The notes: generated by a model not told the origin, from the letters alone. A stretch of 64,000 bases of DNA from Caecitellus pseudoparvulus (GCA_965644315.1 CBFFRQ010000045.1:1-64000); one strand, 5' to 3'. Numbered from the stretch's first letter, positions 24,629-34,669 are shown. Numbers and translations: made by a program.

Positions 24629-26370
24629 TCACGCAGACGCCGCCAGGGCAGCCTGCCGCACCGCCTCGGCCAGCGCATCCGCTGCCTCCTGGCTACCTGC
24701 CTCAGCGTACACACGCACGACATTCTCCGTGCCGCTGGGCCGCACAAACGCCCGCGCACTGGGGCCAGCCGCCGCCACCGCCTCGTCGATGGCGGCCTGC
24801 AGCGCTGCCGGCTGCTCCAGCCGCGTCTCGGAGGCGTTGGGCACGAACAGGGAGCGGTCGGGCACCGCCGCCTTGAGCTGGCGCGAGGGCAGGTCGTCGT
24901 ACAGGCCGTCCCACTCCTGCAGTGTCCAGCCCTGCAGCATGAGCACCGCCTCGCAGAACAGGGCGTCTGACACGGCGTCGCCGACGGCCTGGTTGATGAG
25001 GCGTGAGGCGGCCAGCAGGCGCCGCGCCGCAGCGCGAGCTTTGGGCGGCGCTGCTTCGTCCTCCGCCACAGCAGTCAGGCGGGCCAGCACCGCCGGCGTG
25101 AACAGCACCGTCCCATGTCCGTTGGCCTCGAAGTACACGCCGATGTCAAAGGCCGTGGCGGCGTGGTGCACGTACTTCACGCCGGTCTTGGCCAGCACCA
25201 CGGGCAGGCCCAGCGTCTTCGTGATGTACGCGGTGCTGGCTCCGTTGGCGTAGGCAGTCTGCACCACGCCCACGTTCACAGCGTCCTCCTCCGCCTGGCC
25301 CTCCCCCGGCGTGGCGCAGGGCCACCCCAGGTCCTTCAGCTGGCTCTGCAGGAACACACTGGCCAGAACAGCGATGGCGTCGCCGTCCAGCAGCGTCCAC
25401 GTGTCGCCCTTGTAGTAGTGGAACACCACTCGATCAGCGTCGCCATCCAGGGACGCAGCTGGGCCAGGCGTCACGTCCGTGAACCCTCGTGGGGGCAGGC
25501 GCTGCTTCTGTGCGTACTCGGCGCCCGCTGCGTCGTTCAGCAGGGCAGCGTCGCTGCCCTCTGGCGAGTTCACCACCTTCAACTGCACTGGCTGGGGCAG
25601 GAGGGGCGCCAGGGCGCTCACAGTCGTCGCACCCACCCCGTGTGCGCAGTCCACAGCCAGGGCGGGGCGTGGGCCCATGTCCGCCCCCTCCGCCAGCAGG
25701 TCTGTCAGCGCCTGGGCCATGAAGGCGTAGTAGCCCTGCACGCTGGCAGAGGCGTGCAGCGTGGCGTCCGTCGCGTTGGTGGCGCGGACGACATGGTGCA
25801 CGACTGGCGTGGGCACGACGCCGATGTCACGGACTGCCACGCCCACCAGCGCGACACCAGCGACCACCAGGTCCCGCAGAGCAGGACTGGAGGGGCGCGT
25901 GTCGCGCCCCACAACCACGCTGGCGCCACTGCCCTCCTGCACAGCGGCGGCGGGGGCCAGGGCTGCCAGAGCGGCAGCGGCGTCGTCAGGCGACGCGTTG
26001 GCGATGGCGCCGGCATGCACCTCCCACTCTGCAGCCAGCATGCCGCCATCTGCGTCCACCAACTTCATCCCATTGTCCTTCACGGGGTTGTGAGATGCCG
26101 TGATCATCACGCCCACGGCCTGCGAAGTGGCGTGGTGGGCGCATGCTCTGCACCAGTGGCCAGGGCTCCAGGCCGACACACCTTGCCCGTCACCTGCGCC
26201 CGCAGCGCAGCCAACACGCCCATGCGCAGGCAGACGGCATCCAGCAGCCCAGCTTCCATGCGGAACCCTGCCGTGCCGTAGGCGTACTTTGTGCCTGCCG
26301 GGGGAGGGGTCTCCTTGAACGCTGCACTCGCAGAAGCCTGCCAGGCAGGCGCAGCTTGCTCGGCGGCCAT
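24629..26370 (-). CDS. PGM3: Phosphoacetylglucosamine mutase
   Basis: Converts GlcNAc-6-phosphate to GlcNAc-1-phosphate on the way to UDP-GlcNAc, in the cytosol. Exons 26370-26182 and 26119-24629 are joined by a 62-nt intron (donor GTGTGT, acceptor CGCAG); 559 residues, close to the 542 of the human enzyme. Visible family motifs: substrate-side YGTAGFR near the N-terminus, the phosphoserine loop MITASHNPVKDNG, the metal-binding loop DGDADRV, and the C-terminal phosphate-binding loop RPSGTENVVRVYAE. All catalytic motifs are intact. The gene converges on the p400-like gene with only 76 bp between stop codons and shares a 300-bp divergent promoter with the hydrolase gene. Confidence 0.95.
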
Positions 26371-26670
26371 GGCAGCCGCTGCCCAGGAGGACGATAGGAG
26401 AGAGAAGCAACGAGAGGAAATATTGGACGATGTTCGGGGCGTGACTGTGCGTTTTGTCTGTTTTGGCGGCTGGGTGGCGGCGGCAGGGGCTCAGCAGGCG
26501 GGGGGACGCGCGGAATTTGACCCAGCCAACAATTCTCACGCCCAAACACACTCGAAAACCGCCCTTTGACGTACACTTTCAAATATTTTCGCCAACCCAA
26601 TAAAAGAAGCGTGTGTTCCGCTTCCGCTTGCCGCCTCGCTTCGTCGCTGCGCCTTGTGCAGCGGACGGGT
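26371..26670. promoter_or_regulatory. Divergent promoter, PGM3 / hydrolase
   Basis: A 300-bp spacer between two divergent starts, somewhat AT-richer than its flanks, with no specific motif recognised. The downstream reading frame is open back to 26566, so the hydrolase could start earlier. Confidence 0.4.
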
Positions 26671-27757
26671 ATGTGGCATGCCCGCAGGCTGCCCTTTCTC
26701 GGCGCAGCGACAGCAACAGCAGCGGCGGCGCGATCTGTGAAGCAACTGCGACTTGCTGCAATGGGGGCTTCGCAGTCCCTGCCCAAGGTGGCCTCCAGCT
26801 CGCTTGCGACGCCCCTGGACGCCGAGCCCCGCCTGCTGCAAGTGTACGTGCCTGGCTTGCGCACAAGCTGCCTGACTGCCACAGCGCACTGCTTCCCTTG
26901 CCCCCGCCACCAGAGACGGTCTGCGTATCGGCATCACTGACTCCATGCCAGATGGGGGCGAGGAAGCCACGATCCTGGCTGTGCACGGCTCCCCCGGCAG
27001 TGTGCGTGACTGGCGGTACCTGGCGGGGGCCCTGGCGGAGCGTGCGCCCACTCTGCGCCTGCTCCGAGTGGACCTGCCAGGATACGCCAGCAGCTCAGAC
27101 GAGACCTTGCATGCTGCGCTGAGCGGCCGGGAAGACTGGGCCCCCCTCCTCCGCGCCATTGCAGCTCAGGTGGGCGTGCAGACCCCCCTGGTGGTGCTGG
27201 GGCACAGCAGTGGTGCGCATGTAGCTCTCAGCTTCGCGGCAGGGGCGGGGGCAGGGGAAGGCCTGCCTGGTGCTGCAGGGCTGGCCCTGGTAAACCCCAT
27301 CGGGCTGAGCCCCCACAAGGGCATCTCGCCCTTCTGGCTGGTCCAAGCCTTGGGCTGGCCGCTCACGTGGACCTGGGCCAAGCAGGCATGGGCGGCAGGC
27401 GTGCTGCACCCCCTGTACACCAGCGTGCTCGGCTTCTCGCCCCGCACGTCAGTGGCGGACGTCAGCTTGAGCCACCGCCGCACGATGCACCTGGACTTTC
27501 CCGCAGCCAACGCCGCTGCAGCGACTGTGGCCGACGAGGGTGTGCCCACCCTGGTGGCATGGACGGCTGACGACAACTTGGTGCAGGAGAGCATCAGCAC
27601 TCGCCTGGCGCGAGCGCTGCCACACGGGCCCAGACTGGCCTTCCCCTCAGGCGGCCACCATGCGCAGAAGTACCACGCTCACGACATTGCTGACGCACTC
27701 GCTGCACTTGTGCGAGACTACATCCTCGCCAGCGACAGCGATGAGGCAGACGGATGA
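26671..27757 (+). CDS. Alpha/beta-fold hydrolase, possibly mitochondrial
   Basis: Exons 26671-26843 and 26914-27757 with a 70-nt intron (donor GTACGT); 338 residues. The fold is shown by the oxyanion-hole strand VHGSPGSVRDW, the nucleophile elbow GHSSG (Ser), a late Asp in AWTADDNLV and a His in GGHHAQK. These form a complete catalytic triad. The substrate cannot be told from sequence. The first 30 residues (MWHARRLPFLGAATA onward) are Arg/Ala-rich without acids, like a mitochondrial presequence. A later ATG at 26761 (MGASQSLPK) would remove it and could instead be a myristoylation-type start. It is convergent with GCDH, stop codons 97 bp apart. Confidence 0.85.
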
Positions 27758-27854
27758 GGCCTGCAGGGGGTGCCGTCTGGCCCTGCCTCGTGAGTGGGTG
27801 GTGCATTGGGACAGCGGGTGCGGCCAGGTGCCGCTGGCTGTGTTGACACGCCCA

Positions 27855-29198
27855 TCACACCTTGCCAGCCAGCACGGCGGTCTCGTACGGCGTGAAGGCT
27901 GGGATGCCGGTGATGCAGCGGCCCAGGATCAGCGCATGCACGTCGTGTGTGCCTTCGTACGTGTTCACCGCCTCCAAATTCAACACGTGGCGGATGACGC
28001 CGTACTCGTCCGAGATGCCGTTGCCGCCCAGCATGTCACGTGCCTCCCGAGCAATGGCCAGCGCCTTCCCGCAGTTGTTGCGCTTGACGACGCTGATCAT
28101 CTCGGGGGGTGCGTTGCCCGTCTCGCGCTGGCGGGCCACCTGGATGGCGCCCAGCGTCCCCAGGCTGATGTCTGTCGCCATGTCCGCCAGCTTCTTCTGG
28201 ATGAGCTGGTTGGCGGCCAGCGGCGCGCCGAACTGGTGCCGCTCCATCGTGTACTGCCGCGCAGTGGCGTAGCAGTACTCGGCAGCGCCCAGAGACCCAA
28301 AGGCGATGCCCAGGCGCGCTGAGTTCAGGCACGAGAAAGGCCCGGTGAAGCCCTTGGCCTTGGGCAGCATGGCCGACGCCGGCACCTTGACGTCGTCGCA
28401 GAAAATCATGCCTGTGGGGCTGGCACGCAGGCTGAACTTGCCCTCGATGCGGGGGGCCGTCAACCCGGGCGTGTCCTTGTCCACGACGAACCCTCGCAGG
28501 GTGCCGTCCTCTGTACGTGCCCAAATGACGAACACGTCGGCGATGGGGCTGTTGGTGATCCAGTTCTTGCTGCCGTTCAAGATCCAGTCACCCCCTGGCC
28601 CTTGCTTGGCTGTCGTGAGCATGCCCCCCGGGTCGCTGCCGTGGTTGGGCTCCGTCAACCCGAAGCAGCCCACGAGGTCGCCGCTCGCCAGGCCGGGCAA
28701 GTACCTCTCCTTCTGCTCCTCCGAGCCGAAGGTGTTGATGGGGTGCATCACCAAGCTGGACTGCACGCTCATCGCAGAGCGGTAGGCAGAGTCCACCCGC
28801 TCCACCTCCCGCGCCACCATGCCGTAGCTGACGATGGAAGCGCCGACACACCCGTACCCCTCGATGGTCACGCCGAGCAGCCCCAGGGACCCCATTTCGC
28901 GGAAAATCTCCCTGTCGAACTTCTCGTGGCGGTGCCCCTCCAAAGCACGCGGCAACAGCTTCTCTTGGCAGTATGTGTGGGCCGTTGACTGTGCAGGTTG
29001 GCGCGGGAAGCGTGACACGGGCGAAGCGCGGAAATTGCATGCTCCCACACTCACCTCAATCATTCGCTCTTCCTCTGTCAGCAGGGAGTGCCACTGCAGA
29101 GGGTCATCCCACTGCAGCTGGTTGCTAGACATGCACCGCACACCAGGCACCCCTCGACGGGCAGCTGCTGCTGCTACTGCGCTTGCGCGGGCCAACAT
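27855..29198 (-). CDS. GCDH: Glutaryl-CoA dehydrogenase, mitochondrial
   Basis: FAD-dependent acyl-CoA dehydrogenase that oxidises and decarboxylates glutaryl-CoA to crotonyl-CoA in lysine/tryptophan breakdown. Two exons, to 29055 and from 28988, are separated by a 66-nt intron (donor GTGAGT). The catalytic Glu is in [14 protein letters not shown] near the C-terminus. FAD/substrate motifs such as [15 protein letters not shown] and WARTEDG are present, and the N-terminus after cleavage reads [16 protein letters not shown], as in GCDH. The N-terminal [16 protein letters not shown] is a mitochondrial presequence. An in-frame ATG at 29216 would add six residues; I prefer 29198 because it puts the presequence at the start. 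Length (about 425 residues after splicing) matches the family. Confidence 0.95.
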   Translation of the reverse strand: MLARASAVAAAAARRGVPGVRCMSSNQLQWDDPLQWHSLLTEEERMIEVSVGACNFRASPVSRFPRQPAQSTAHTYCQEKLLPRALEGHRHEKFDREIFREMGSLGLLGVTIEGYGCVGASIVSYGMVAREVERVDSAYRSAMSVQSSLVMHPINTFGSEEQKERYLPGLASGDLVGCFGLTEPNHGSDPGGMLTTAKQGPGGDWILNGSKNWITNSPIADVFVIWARTEDGTLRGFVVDKDTPGLTAPRIEGKFSLRASPTGMIFCDDVKVPASAMLPKAKGFTGPFSCLNSARLGIAFGSLGAAEYCYATARQYTMERHQFGAPLAANQLIQKKLADMATDISLGTLGAIQVARQRETGNAPPEMISVVKRNNCGKALAIAREARDMLGGNGISDEYGVIRHVLNLEAVNTYEGTHDVHALILGRCITGIPAFTPYETAVLAGKV

Positions 29199-29388
29199 GC
29201 TGGGCGGGTGCGTCACAGGTGAAGTGAACTGCTACGAATTCGCCCCACGAGACAACCCGGGAGACTGGCAACGCATGCAGTGTACAAATGCAAGGACAGG
29301 GGGTTCAACTAATTCATTGTTCGTGTGGGCAGATTTGACGAGCGAGTACAAGTGGCGGCCGATCCCAAACGCCAAAAGTTGCGCCGCT

Positions 29389-31026
29389 TCACTCAGAAGC
29401 TTGGCTGCGTTGCTTGTTGCGGTTCCTGCGCTGCCGACGGGGCTTGTCAGCACCTGCAACAGACACATCCGACTTGGCTGCTGCTGCCTTGGCGCCGCCC
29501 TTCTGACCAGACCCGCCGCTGGCTGCTGCTGCCTTGGCGCCGCCCTTCTGACCAGACCCGCCGCTGGCTGCTGCTGCCTTGGCGCCGCCCTTCTGACCAG
29601 ACCCGCCGCTGGCTGCTGCCGTCTTGGCGCCGCCCTTCGGACCAGACCCGCCGCTGGCTGCTGCCGCCTTGGCGCCGCCCTTCGGACCAGACCCGCCGCT
29701 GGCTGCTGCCGCCTTGGCGCCGCCCTTCGGACCAGACCCGCCGCTGGCTGCTGCCGCCTTGGCGCCGCCCTTCGGACCAGACCCGCCGCTGCCTGCTTGC
29801 GAAGACCTCTGGCCACGCTGACTTGTGCCAGCAGACTTCCTCTCCTGAGCTGAAGGTGACTGGGCAGGACGGGTGACCTGCAAGTTGCCTCGACGACTGC
29901 CAGCCGTGCTGGCGGGCTGCTTGGACCTGCCCTGGCTGGCAGGCGCCTCAGATCCACCCCTCCGGCCACGGCCATACCGTTGCCGTGGTTGGGGAGCTGC
30001 ATCGCCGTACGCGACATCCACCTTCTGCAGCTCACGGGACAACTCCGACACCTCTTGTGCCAGCTCATCCGCCTGGAAGAGACTCTCCATGTGTGCTTCA
30101 TACAGCATGCATGCGGTGTCCACAGCACCCTTCCGCCCAAGCATGACGATGTCCAGGGGGTCTGACGGGCCGGAGCTGCGCACAGGCGCATCACCAGGCC
30201 TGGGCAGGGGCGCCCCACGGGGAACGATGTCGATCTGCATCACCTGGGACCGAGACTGGATATCACGGATGGTGGAGCCGCCTGCACCCACCACAAACCC
30301 AACCTGGGAGCCCACAATGGGGATGCGCTCCACGACAAAGTTCATGTCTGCCTTGGCAGCCGCCACTGCCCCCGGCGTACCCTTGATGCGCACAGTGCAG
30401 GTGTCCTTGTCGATCACCACACGCTCGATGCCGTCCATGCCCTCCAGGCGGGCAATGTTCGCGCCGCCCTTGCCAATGACCAGGCCGAGAGCCTCCCGAG
30501 GCACCTTGAACTCAGCACGGCGACCCTGGCGCACTTCCTCCTCCACAGACGCCATCTCAGAAACCAGCCGCTCCTTCAAACGGCGCTGCTCGTGCAGGGC
30601 AATCTCTTGCTGCAGGCGGAACTCAAGCAGTGCCCGGCCAGCACGCAGAGTGTCCATGTCCGAGGCTGACACGACGAACTGTGCCTTGCCCTGCCGAAGC
30701 ACCACGCACTCAACGGACTCCACGCCAGCCTTCTCTCGCACGACATCAGCGAAGCTCCGCCCGCTCTCCGACATGCTCCAGTCAAACATCTCACGTGGAA
30801 TGTCCACAGACGCGCTTCGGTGCCCTCGCTGTGCCCTGCCACCACCGCGAGGGGCAGAACTTGCAGCGACTGCCTTCCCTCGCCCCTTACCACCAGCACT
30901 TCTGCTGTCCTTCCCACCTCGGGATGGGGATGGCGCACCCGCGCTGGGGACCTTCTCAGCTGGTGCAGTCTGCTTCTTACCGGACCTGCGTCCGCGTCGG
31001 GGTCCGGGCGAGCCTGAATCTGCCAT
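29389..31026 (-). CDS. FMRP/FXR-like tandem KH RNA-binding protein
   Basis: Single-exon gene, 545 residues. It matches the fragile-X family over its core in order: a KH0-like segment (ADVVREKAGVESVE... onward), a charged helix, KH1 with GLVIGKGGANIARL at about residue 180, KH2 with GFVVGAGGSTIRDI at about 242, a loop, then DIVMLGRKGAVDTACMLYE and a helical segment rich in Glu/Leu equivalent to the post-KH helix of FXR proteins. Both KH GxxG loops are intact. No Agenet/Tudor domain is seen; instead the N-terminus is a low-complexity RGG/GRG-rich tail. The C-terminus has an RGRRGG motif and seven 15-residue Lys/Gly/Ala repeats. The likely role is mRNA binding and translational control in the cytoplasm, inferred from the family. 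An in-frame ATG at 31095 is also possible. Confidence 0.8.
   Translation of the reverse strand: MADSGSPGPRRGRRSGKKQTAPAEKVPSAGAPSPSRGGKDSRSAGGKGRGKAVAASSAPRGGGRAQRGHRSASVDIPREMFDWSMSESGRSFADVVREKAGVESVECVVLRQGKAQFVVSASDMDTLRAGRALLEFRLQQEIALHEQRRLKERLVSEMASVEEEVRQGRRAEFKVPREALGLVIGKGGANIARLEGMDGIERVVIDKDTCTVRIKGTPGAVAAAKADMNFVVERIPIVGSQVGFVVGAGGSTIRDIQSRSQVMQIDIVPRGAPLPRPGDAPVRSSGPSDPLDIVMLGRKGAVDTACMLYEAHMESLFQADELAQEVSELSRELQKVDVAYGDAAPQPRQRYGRGRRGGSEAPASQGRSKQPASTAGSRRGNLQVTRPAQSPSAQERKSAGTSQRGQRSSQAGSGGSGPKGGAKAAAASGGSGPKGGAKAAAASGGSGPKGGAKAAAASGGSGPKGGAKTAAASGGSGQKGGAKAAAASGGSGQKGGAKAAAASGGSGQKGGAKAAAAKSDVSVAGADKPRRQRRNRNKQRSQASE
29475..29789 (-). repeat. Coding minisatellite, 7 x 45 bp
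   Basis: Seven tandem copies of a 45-bp unit encoding SGGSGPKGGAKAAAA or the variant with Gln for Pro. The copies form two blocks of near-identical sequence (Gln type towards the gene end, Pro type inward), which suggests expansion by unequal exchange. The unit length keeps every frame open, so long Ala/Pro shadows appear on the other strand. Confidence 0.9.
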
Positions 31027-31800
31027 GGCACGGGAAGGCGTGGTGACGAGGCGTTTCACACAAATCCGCTGCAGTGCTTTGAAGGCACAGTGCAAGCAGG
31101 CGCTTGCAGAGCAAACTCAGTCGAGGAAAGAAGCACCACGTCGGCAGGCAGTCACATTCGATGTTGCTGGGCGTCTGGAATGGCGACGATGACCGTGGAA
31201 GGATGGAACCGCCGGCGGCACTCTCACAACGTTTCGTTGCATCATTCACGGGACTCATTTATGTCCTGACTTCTAGCTCCAAGCCTGCATTCGCTCCACA
31301 GTACTTTCAGAAAGCCCTCCACGCATTGTCACTACTCCATTGCTGACCAGCTGGTTGCGTTGTGGTTCCCGTAAGTGTCTCACCTCCGGCCAGTCACTCT
31401 TGTTTGCGCCGTTTGGCTGGCTGTGCCTTTCCCCTCTGCTGTGTCGAAACGCCCAGACGTGGCCTGGGATGGCTGCCAGCACAACCCAGCTGGATGTGTT
31501 GGCGAGAAGGTGGCAGTTTGTGTTAGCATGTCTGTGCCTTCAGAGCCATGCTGTGCGGTAGGGTGGAGCAACCACACCTGAGCCGCCACTGGCTCAGCTG
31601 CGGAATTTGCCATCATCCGCAGCCCACTCTGGTGCCCTCTTTGAGGGAGCTACACGGCTCCACGGAGCCCACCCTTCCCATCAAGTGCTTCAGTCTCCCC
31701 CGCATTCCCACTGTGTCTATGCGTGTCTCTTGTGTGCACCTGGCCCCACTGCTGACCTCGCCCTGCATTCGCAGACACACACAGCAGCACCCCGACAGCC
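31027..31800. promoter_or_regulatory. Divergent promoter, KH protein / RPS6
   Basis: A 774-bp spacer of lower GC than the flanking genes. Only short unsupported reading frames are seen. It must hold the strong RPS6 promoter; I cannot identify a specific box. Confidence 0.4.
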
Positions 31801-32508
31801 ATGAAGCTGAACCTGGCCAACCCCGCCACCGGGGCCATGAAGGTCCTGAACATCGATGACGAGAAGGTGCTCGTCAACTTCTACGACAAGCGCATGTCTC
31901 AGACCGTCCCCGGCGACATCCTGGGTGATGAGTTCAAGGGCTACGAGTTCAAGATCACCGGCGGAAACGACAAGCAGGGTTTCCCCATGATGCAGGGCGT
32001 CATGTCCGCCAACCGCGTGCGTCTGCTCATGTCCAAGGGCTTCTGCTACTACCGCCCCCGCCGCACCGGCGAGCGCAAGCGCAAGTCTGTCCGTGGCTGC
32101 ATCGTCGGCCCCGACCTTGCCGTGCTCAACCTGCTGGTGACCCAGACCGGCGAGAGCGAGGTTGTCGGACTCACCGATGAGGCCAGCGCCCAGCCCGCCC
32201 GCCTCGGCCCCAAGCGTGCCAACCACATCCGTCAGCTGTTCAACCTGACCAAGGAGGACGACGTCCGCAAGTACGTCATGTCCCGCGAGGTCAAGCAGAA
32301 GAACGGCAAGACCACCACCAAGCGCCCCAAGATCCAGCGCCTCATCACCCCCAAGACCCTCGCCCGCAAGCGCGCCCGCATGGCCGCCAAGGAGGCACAG
32401 CGCGTCAAGTCCATCAAGGAGGCTGAGGCGTACGAGGCCCTGCGCTCCAAGCGCCTTGCTGAGCGCAAGGAGCGCAAGAGCAGCCGCAAGAGCAGCCGCA
32501 AGGAGTAA
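31801..32508 (+). CDS. RPS6: 40S ribosomal protein S6 (eS6)
   Basis: Small-subunit ribosomal protein and, in other eukaryotes, target of S6 kinase. Intronless, 235 residues versus about 249 in animals. The N-terminus [11 protein letters not shown], the block [20 protein letters not shown] and [20 protein letters not shown] are diagnostic. The C-terminal tail is a long basic helix ending in [10 protein letters not shown]. These paired serines after basic residues are likely equivalents of the animal S6-kinase sites. Codons end almost exclusively in C or G, stronger than in neighbours, as expected for a highly expressed gene. Confidence 0.98.
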   Translation: MKLNLANPATGAMKVLNIDDEKVLVNFYDKRMSQTVPGDILGDEFKGYEFKITGGNDKQGFPMMQGVMSANRVRLLMSKGFCYYRPRRTGERKRKSVRGCIVGPDLAVLNLLVTQTGESEVVGLTDEASAQPARLGPKRANHIRQLFNLTKEDDVRKYVMSREVKQKNGKTTTKRPKIQRLITPKTLARKRARMAAKEAQRVKSIKEAEAYEALRSKRLAERKERKSSRKSSRKE

Positions 32509-32760
32509 ATTTGCGTTGCACTCTTCACAGCAATGCATTGATTGGAGGTTCACGTGGCTCCTTCCCAGGCAGGGATGCCGATGAGGTGAGACGCAGGGCG
32601 AGGCCGGTCCAGGACGTGTGGGAGCGCTGTGACTGAGCGTCAGCATTGTAGCCTGGGCAGCTGGGGCATTGAGACAGCGGTGACACAAAACTACTCCCAT
32701 CATCAGTACACAGCGTGCATCAGAATGCAGTTGCTCAGGCGAACCTGTGCAGTGTCGCCC
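32509..32760. other. Spacer between RPS6 and ankyrin-like copy A
   Basis: Non-coding. It holds the RPS6 3' end and the start of the copy A upstream region; nothing else is recognised. Confidence 0.4.
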
Positions 32761-32824
32761 GTGCTGCTGTGCAGGCGAGTTTGTAGGCGAGTGCAGGAGG
32801 TGCGGAAACTGAATTCCCCACGCC
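32761..32824 (+). promoter_or_regulatory. Conserved leader of the ankyrin-like family (copy A)
   Basis: GTGCTGCTGTGCAGGCGAG starts 64 bp before the ATG and is followed by GTGCGGAAACTG and CACGCC right at the start codon. The same block at the same spacing precedes copies B, C and D. CTGCTGTGCAG resembles a 3' splice site, so this could be the end of a 5' UTR intron. Confidence 0.6.
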
Positions 32825-33982
32825 ATGGCTGATGGCAGCGACAGTGAGTCAGTGGTGGGGCGATGGAAGGCTGCATGTGAATCTGAGCAGGCAGATGTAC
32901 TGCTGGATTTATTGGAAGAGTGTGGTGGTGGCCCCCGGCAGGGAGGATTGACAAGCGACGAGACAACGGCTGGCTTTATCGTTGCTTGCCGGCTCGGGCA
33001 CCTTGAATTGCTTGACAAGATGCTGGCATTGGAGGGGGGCGTCGCTGTGGATGTACACGCAGAAGTTGAGGGTGAGGCTGAGGCTGAGGCAAGCTTTCTC
33101 GTTGCCTGTGCGAACGGGCACTTGGGCGTGGTGCGAAAGCTCTTGTCGCTGACAGGTGCTCGCGAGGTGAATGTTCATGTGGGAGTTGAGGGTAGCCCTG
33201 AGCTTGGGTTCATTGTTGCCTGTTTCAATGGTCACATTGATGTGGTGCGCGAGCTGCTTGAATTGAAGGGACATCGTGAGGTGGATGTGCATGCAGTTGA
33301 TGGCGATGGGCCTGAGGCCGGCTTCCGACTTGCCTGTACGTATGGGCACCTGAATGTGGTGCGCGAGCTGCTTGAATTGAAGGGACATCGTGAGGTGGAT
33401 GTGCATGCAGTTGATGGCGATGGGCCTGAGGCCGGCTTCCGACTTGCCTGTACGTATGGGCACCTGAATGTGGTGCGCGAGCTGCTTGAATTGAGGGGGC
33501 ACCGTGAAGTGGACGTGCATGCTGGGCCAGAGGGCAATCCTGAGGCTGGCTTCCGACTTGCCTGTCGCATTGGACATATAGAAATTGTGCGTGAGCTTCT
33601 GGCGTTGACCGGACATCGTGAGGTGGATGTGCATGCGGGGGACGTTGATGGGCCTGAGGCTGGCTTCCGACTTGCCTGTTGGAATGGGCATGTGGAAATT
33701 GTGCGGGAGTTGCTGGCGCTGAGCGGGCTTCGTGAAGTGGATGTTCATGCTGGAGATCGACGTGGATCCGAGGCTGGCTTTCGCCTTGCGTGCAAGGAGG
33801 GACACTTTTGTGTGCTGCGAGAGCTGTTGGGACTCACTGGCCATCGAGCGATCCCTCTGCAAACTCGACTTGCCGCTGGAAAGGCAGCTGTGCAGCAGGG
33901 CAAAGATGCCGTGTGGGCTGGCACCAGCACTCGGCAAGGCCGCACGGCCGTGCTACTGCTGCGGGCTTCAGTTGGAGCATAG
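32825..33982 (+). CDS. Ankyrin-like repeat protein, copy A
   Basis: Intronless, 385 residues. The start MADGSDSESVVGRWKAAC is shared by all four paralogues. The body is a series of about eight degenerate ankyrin-type repeats of 36-38 residues with the core EAGFRLACxxGHxxVVRELL followed by a family-specific linker GHREVDVHA. The GH and VVRELL positions match the ankyrin consensus (GHLEVVKLLL). The C-terminal tail (GHRAIPLQTRL, then DAVWAGTSTRQGR) is also conserved in the family. Such repeats normally bind proteins; the partner is unknown. Two adjacent repeats are identical at DNA level. The gene lies head-to-tail with copy B. Confidence 0.85.
   Translation: MADGSDSESVVGRWKAACESEQADVLLDLLEECGGGPRQGGLTSDETTAGFIVACRLGHLELLDKMLALEGGVAVDVHAEVEGEAEAEASFLVACANGHLGVVRKLLSLTGAREVNVHVGVEGSPELGFIVACFNGHIDVVRELLELKGHREVDVHAVDGDGPEAGFRLACTYGHLNVVRELLELKGHREVDVHAVDGDGPEAGFRLACTYGHLNVVRELLELRGHREVDVHAGPEGNPEAGFRLACRIGHIEIVRELLALTGHREVDVHAGDVDGPEAGFRLACWNGHVEIVRELLALSGLREVDVHAGDRRGSEAGFRLACKEGHFCVLRELLGLTGHRAIPLQTRLAAGKAAVQQGKDAVWAGTSTRQGRTAVLLLRASVGA
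33247..33474 (+). repeat. Perfect 114-bp tandem duplication inside copy A
   Basis: 33247-33360 and 33361-33474 are identical by eye and each encode one 38-residue repeat. A third, diverged unit follows at 33475. This shows recent repeat-number change. Confidence 0.85.
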
Positions 33983-34605
33983 GCACATCTCTGGCTTCGG
34001 GCTGACTTGGTGTGGGTTCCTCCAGCAGGCAAGGCTACACACTCTGAGTGGGTGGCAGTGCAGGTTTGCGACGCATGCCGCACCGTGAAAGCGGCCACCA
34101 CGATGGCCAGGTTAGGGTTGACCACAGTGCACGAGCCAGACAGTGCACCTGAGCCTTGCGGATTGAGAAGCTACGGCTTGAGCGCAACCCTGGGAAGAAG
34201 GACGTCTGCACCGACACCGTACCAAGGCCGTGGCGTGGTGGCGGGTGTGGTGACAGGCCAGGCGGGCCTCTTGATCATCCACATGACTTCCATGTAGCAG
34301 CTGGCGGACAGTGTATAGCAAGACCTGGGCGGCAGTAGTGCGGCGGCTGTGGACAGTGTGCTTGGTGGGCGTGGTGGACGTTGTGGAGGTGTCAAGCGAG
34401 TGGGGAGTTAGGACGAGGTCGGTCCGGCACGCTTTGGAAGCGCAGTGGTGGAGTTCGTTTGCACGAGCAGAGGTGTGAGCCAGGCAGCAATGCAGACCAG
34501 GTAAGTGGAGCATTACCAAGGCTGCGTCAAAAGCAGCGAGCGACTAAAAAACATGCGTTGGAGATCAGAGTGTCGATCCTCCGATGACACTGTGCTGTGC
34601 CGCCC
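33983..34605. other. Spacer between copies A and B, duplicated downstream of copy D
   Basis: About 620 bp. Its central part is clearly homologous to the spacer between copies D and C (45650-46110, opposite strand), so the duplicated unit includes gene, spacer and next gene. A 153-bp conserved reading frame inside it is listed separately. Confidence 0.6.
34186..34338 (+). other. Conserved 50-codon reading frame with shared stop
   Basis: This frame and 45947-45795 (minus) can be aligned without gaps over 50 codons and end at the same TAG. Shared positions include PGK, VCTDT, PW, GGG and AA..G...A.PGR. It may be a 3' exon of the ankyrin-like genes or a separate small gene; the upstream frame is closed by a stop at 34150 in this copy. 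No function is known. Confidence 0.4.
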
Positions 34606-34669
34606 GTGCTGCTGTGCAGGCGAGGGTGTTGGCGTGAGCGGGAAGTGCGGAAACTGAATTCCCCACGCC
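34606..34669 (+). promoter_or_regulatory. Conserved leader of the ankyrin-like family (copy B)
   Basis: Same GTGCTGCTGTGCAGGCGAG block 64 bp before the ATG as in copy A. Homology to copy D extends further upstream, including a GGCTGCGTCAAAAGCA-type motif near 34522-34540. Confidence 0.6.

Noticed and set aside
22240-24759. Minus-strand frame of 839 codons
   Set aside because: Antisense to the p400-like gene; Arg/Gly/His-rich with no domain. High GC keeps stop codons rare on both strands.
29475-29821. Array resembling a CRISPR or satellite, and a plus-strand Pro/Ala repeat protein
   Set aside because: Units are directly tandem with no spacers and lie in frame inside the KH protein; the plus-strand frame is a by-product of the 45-bp period.
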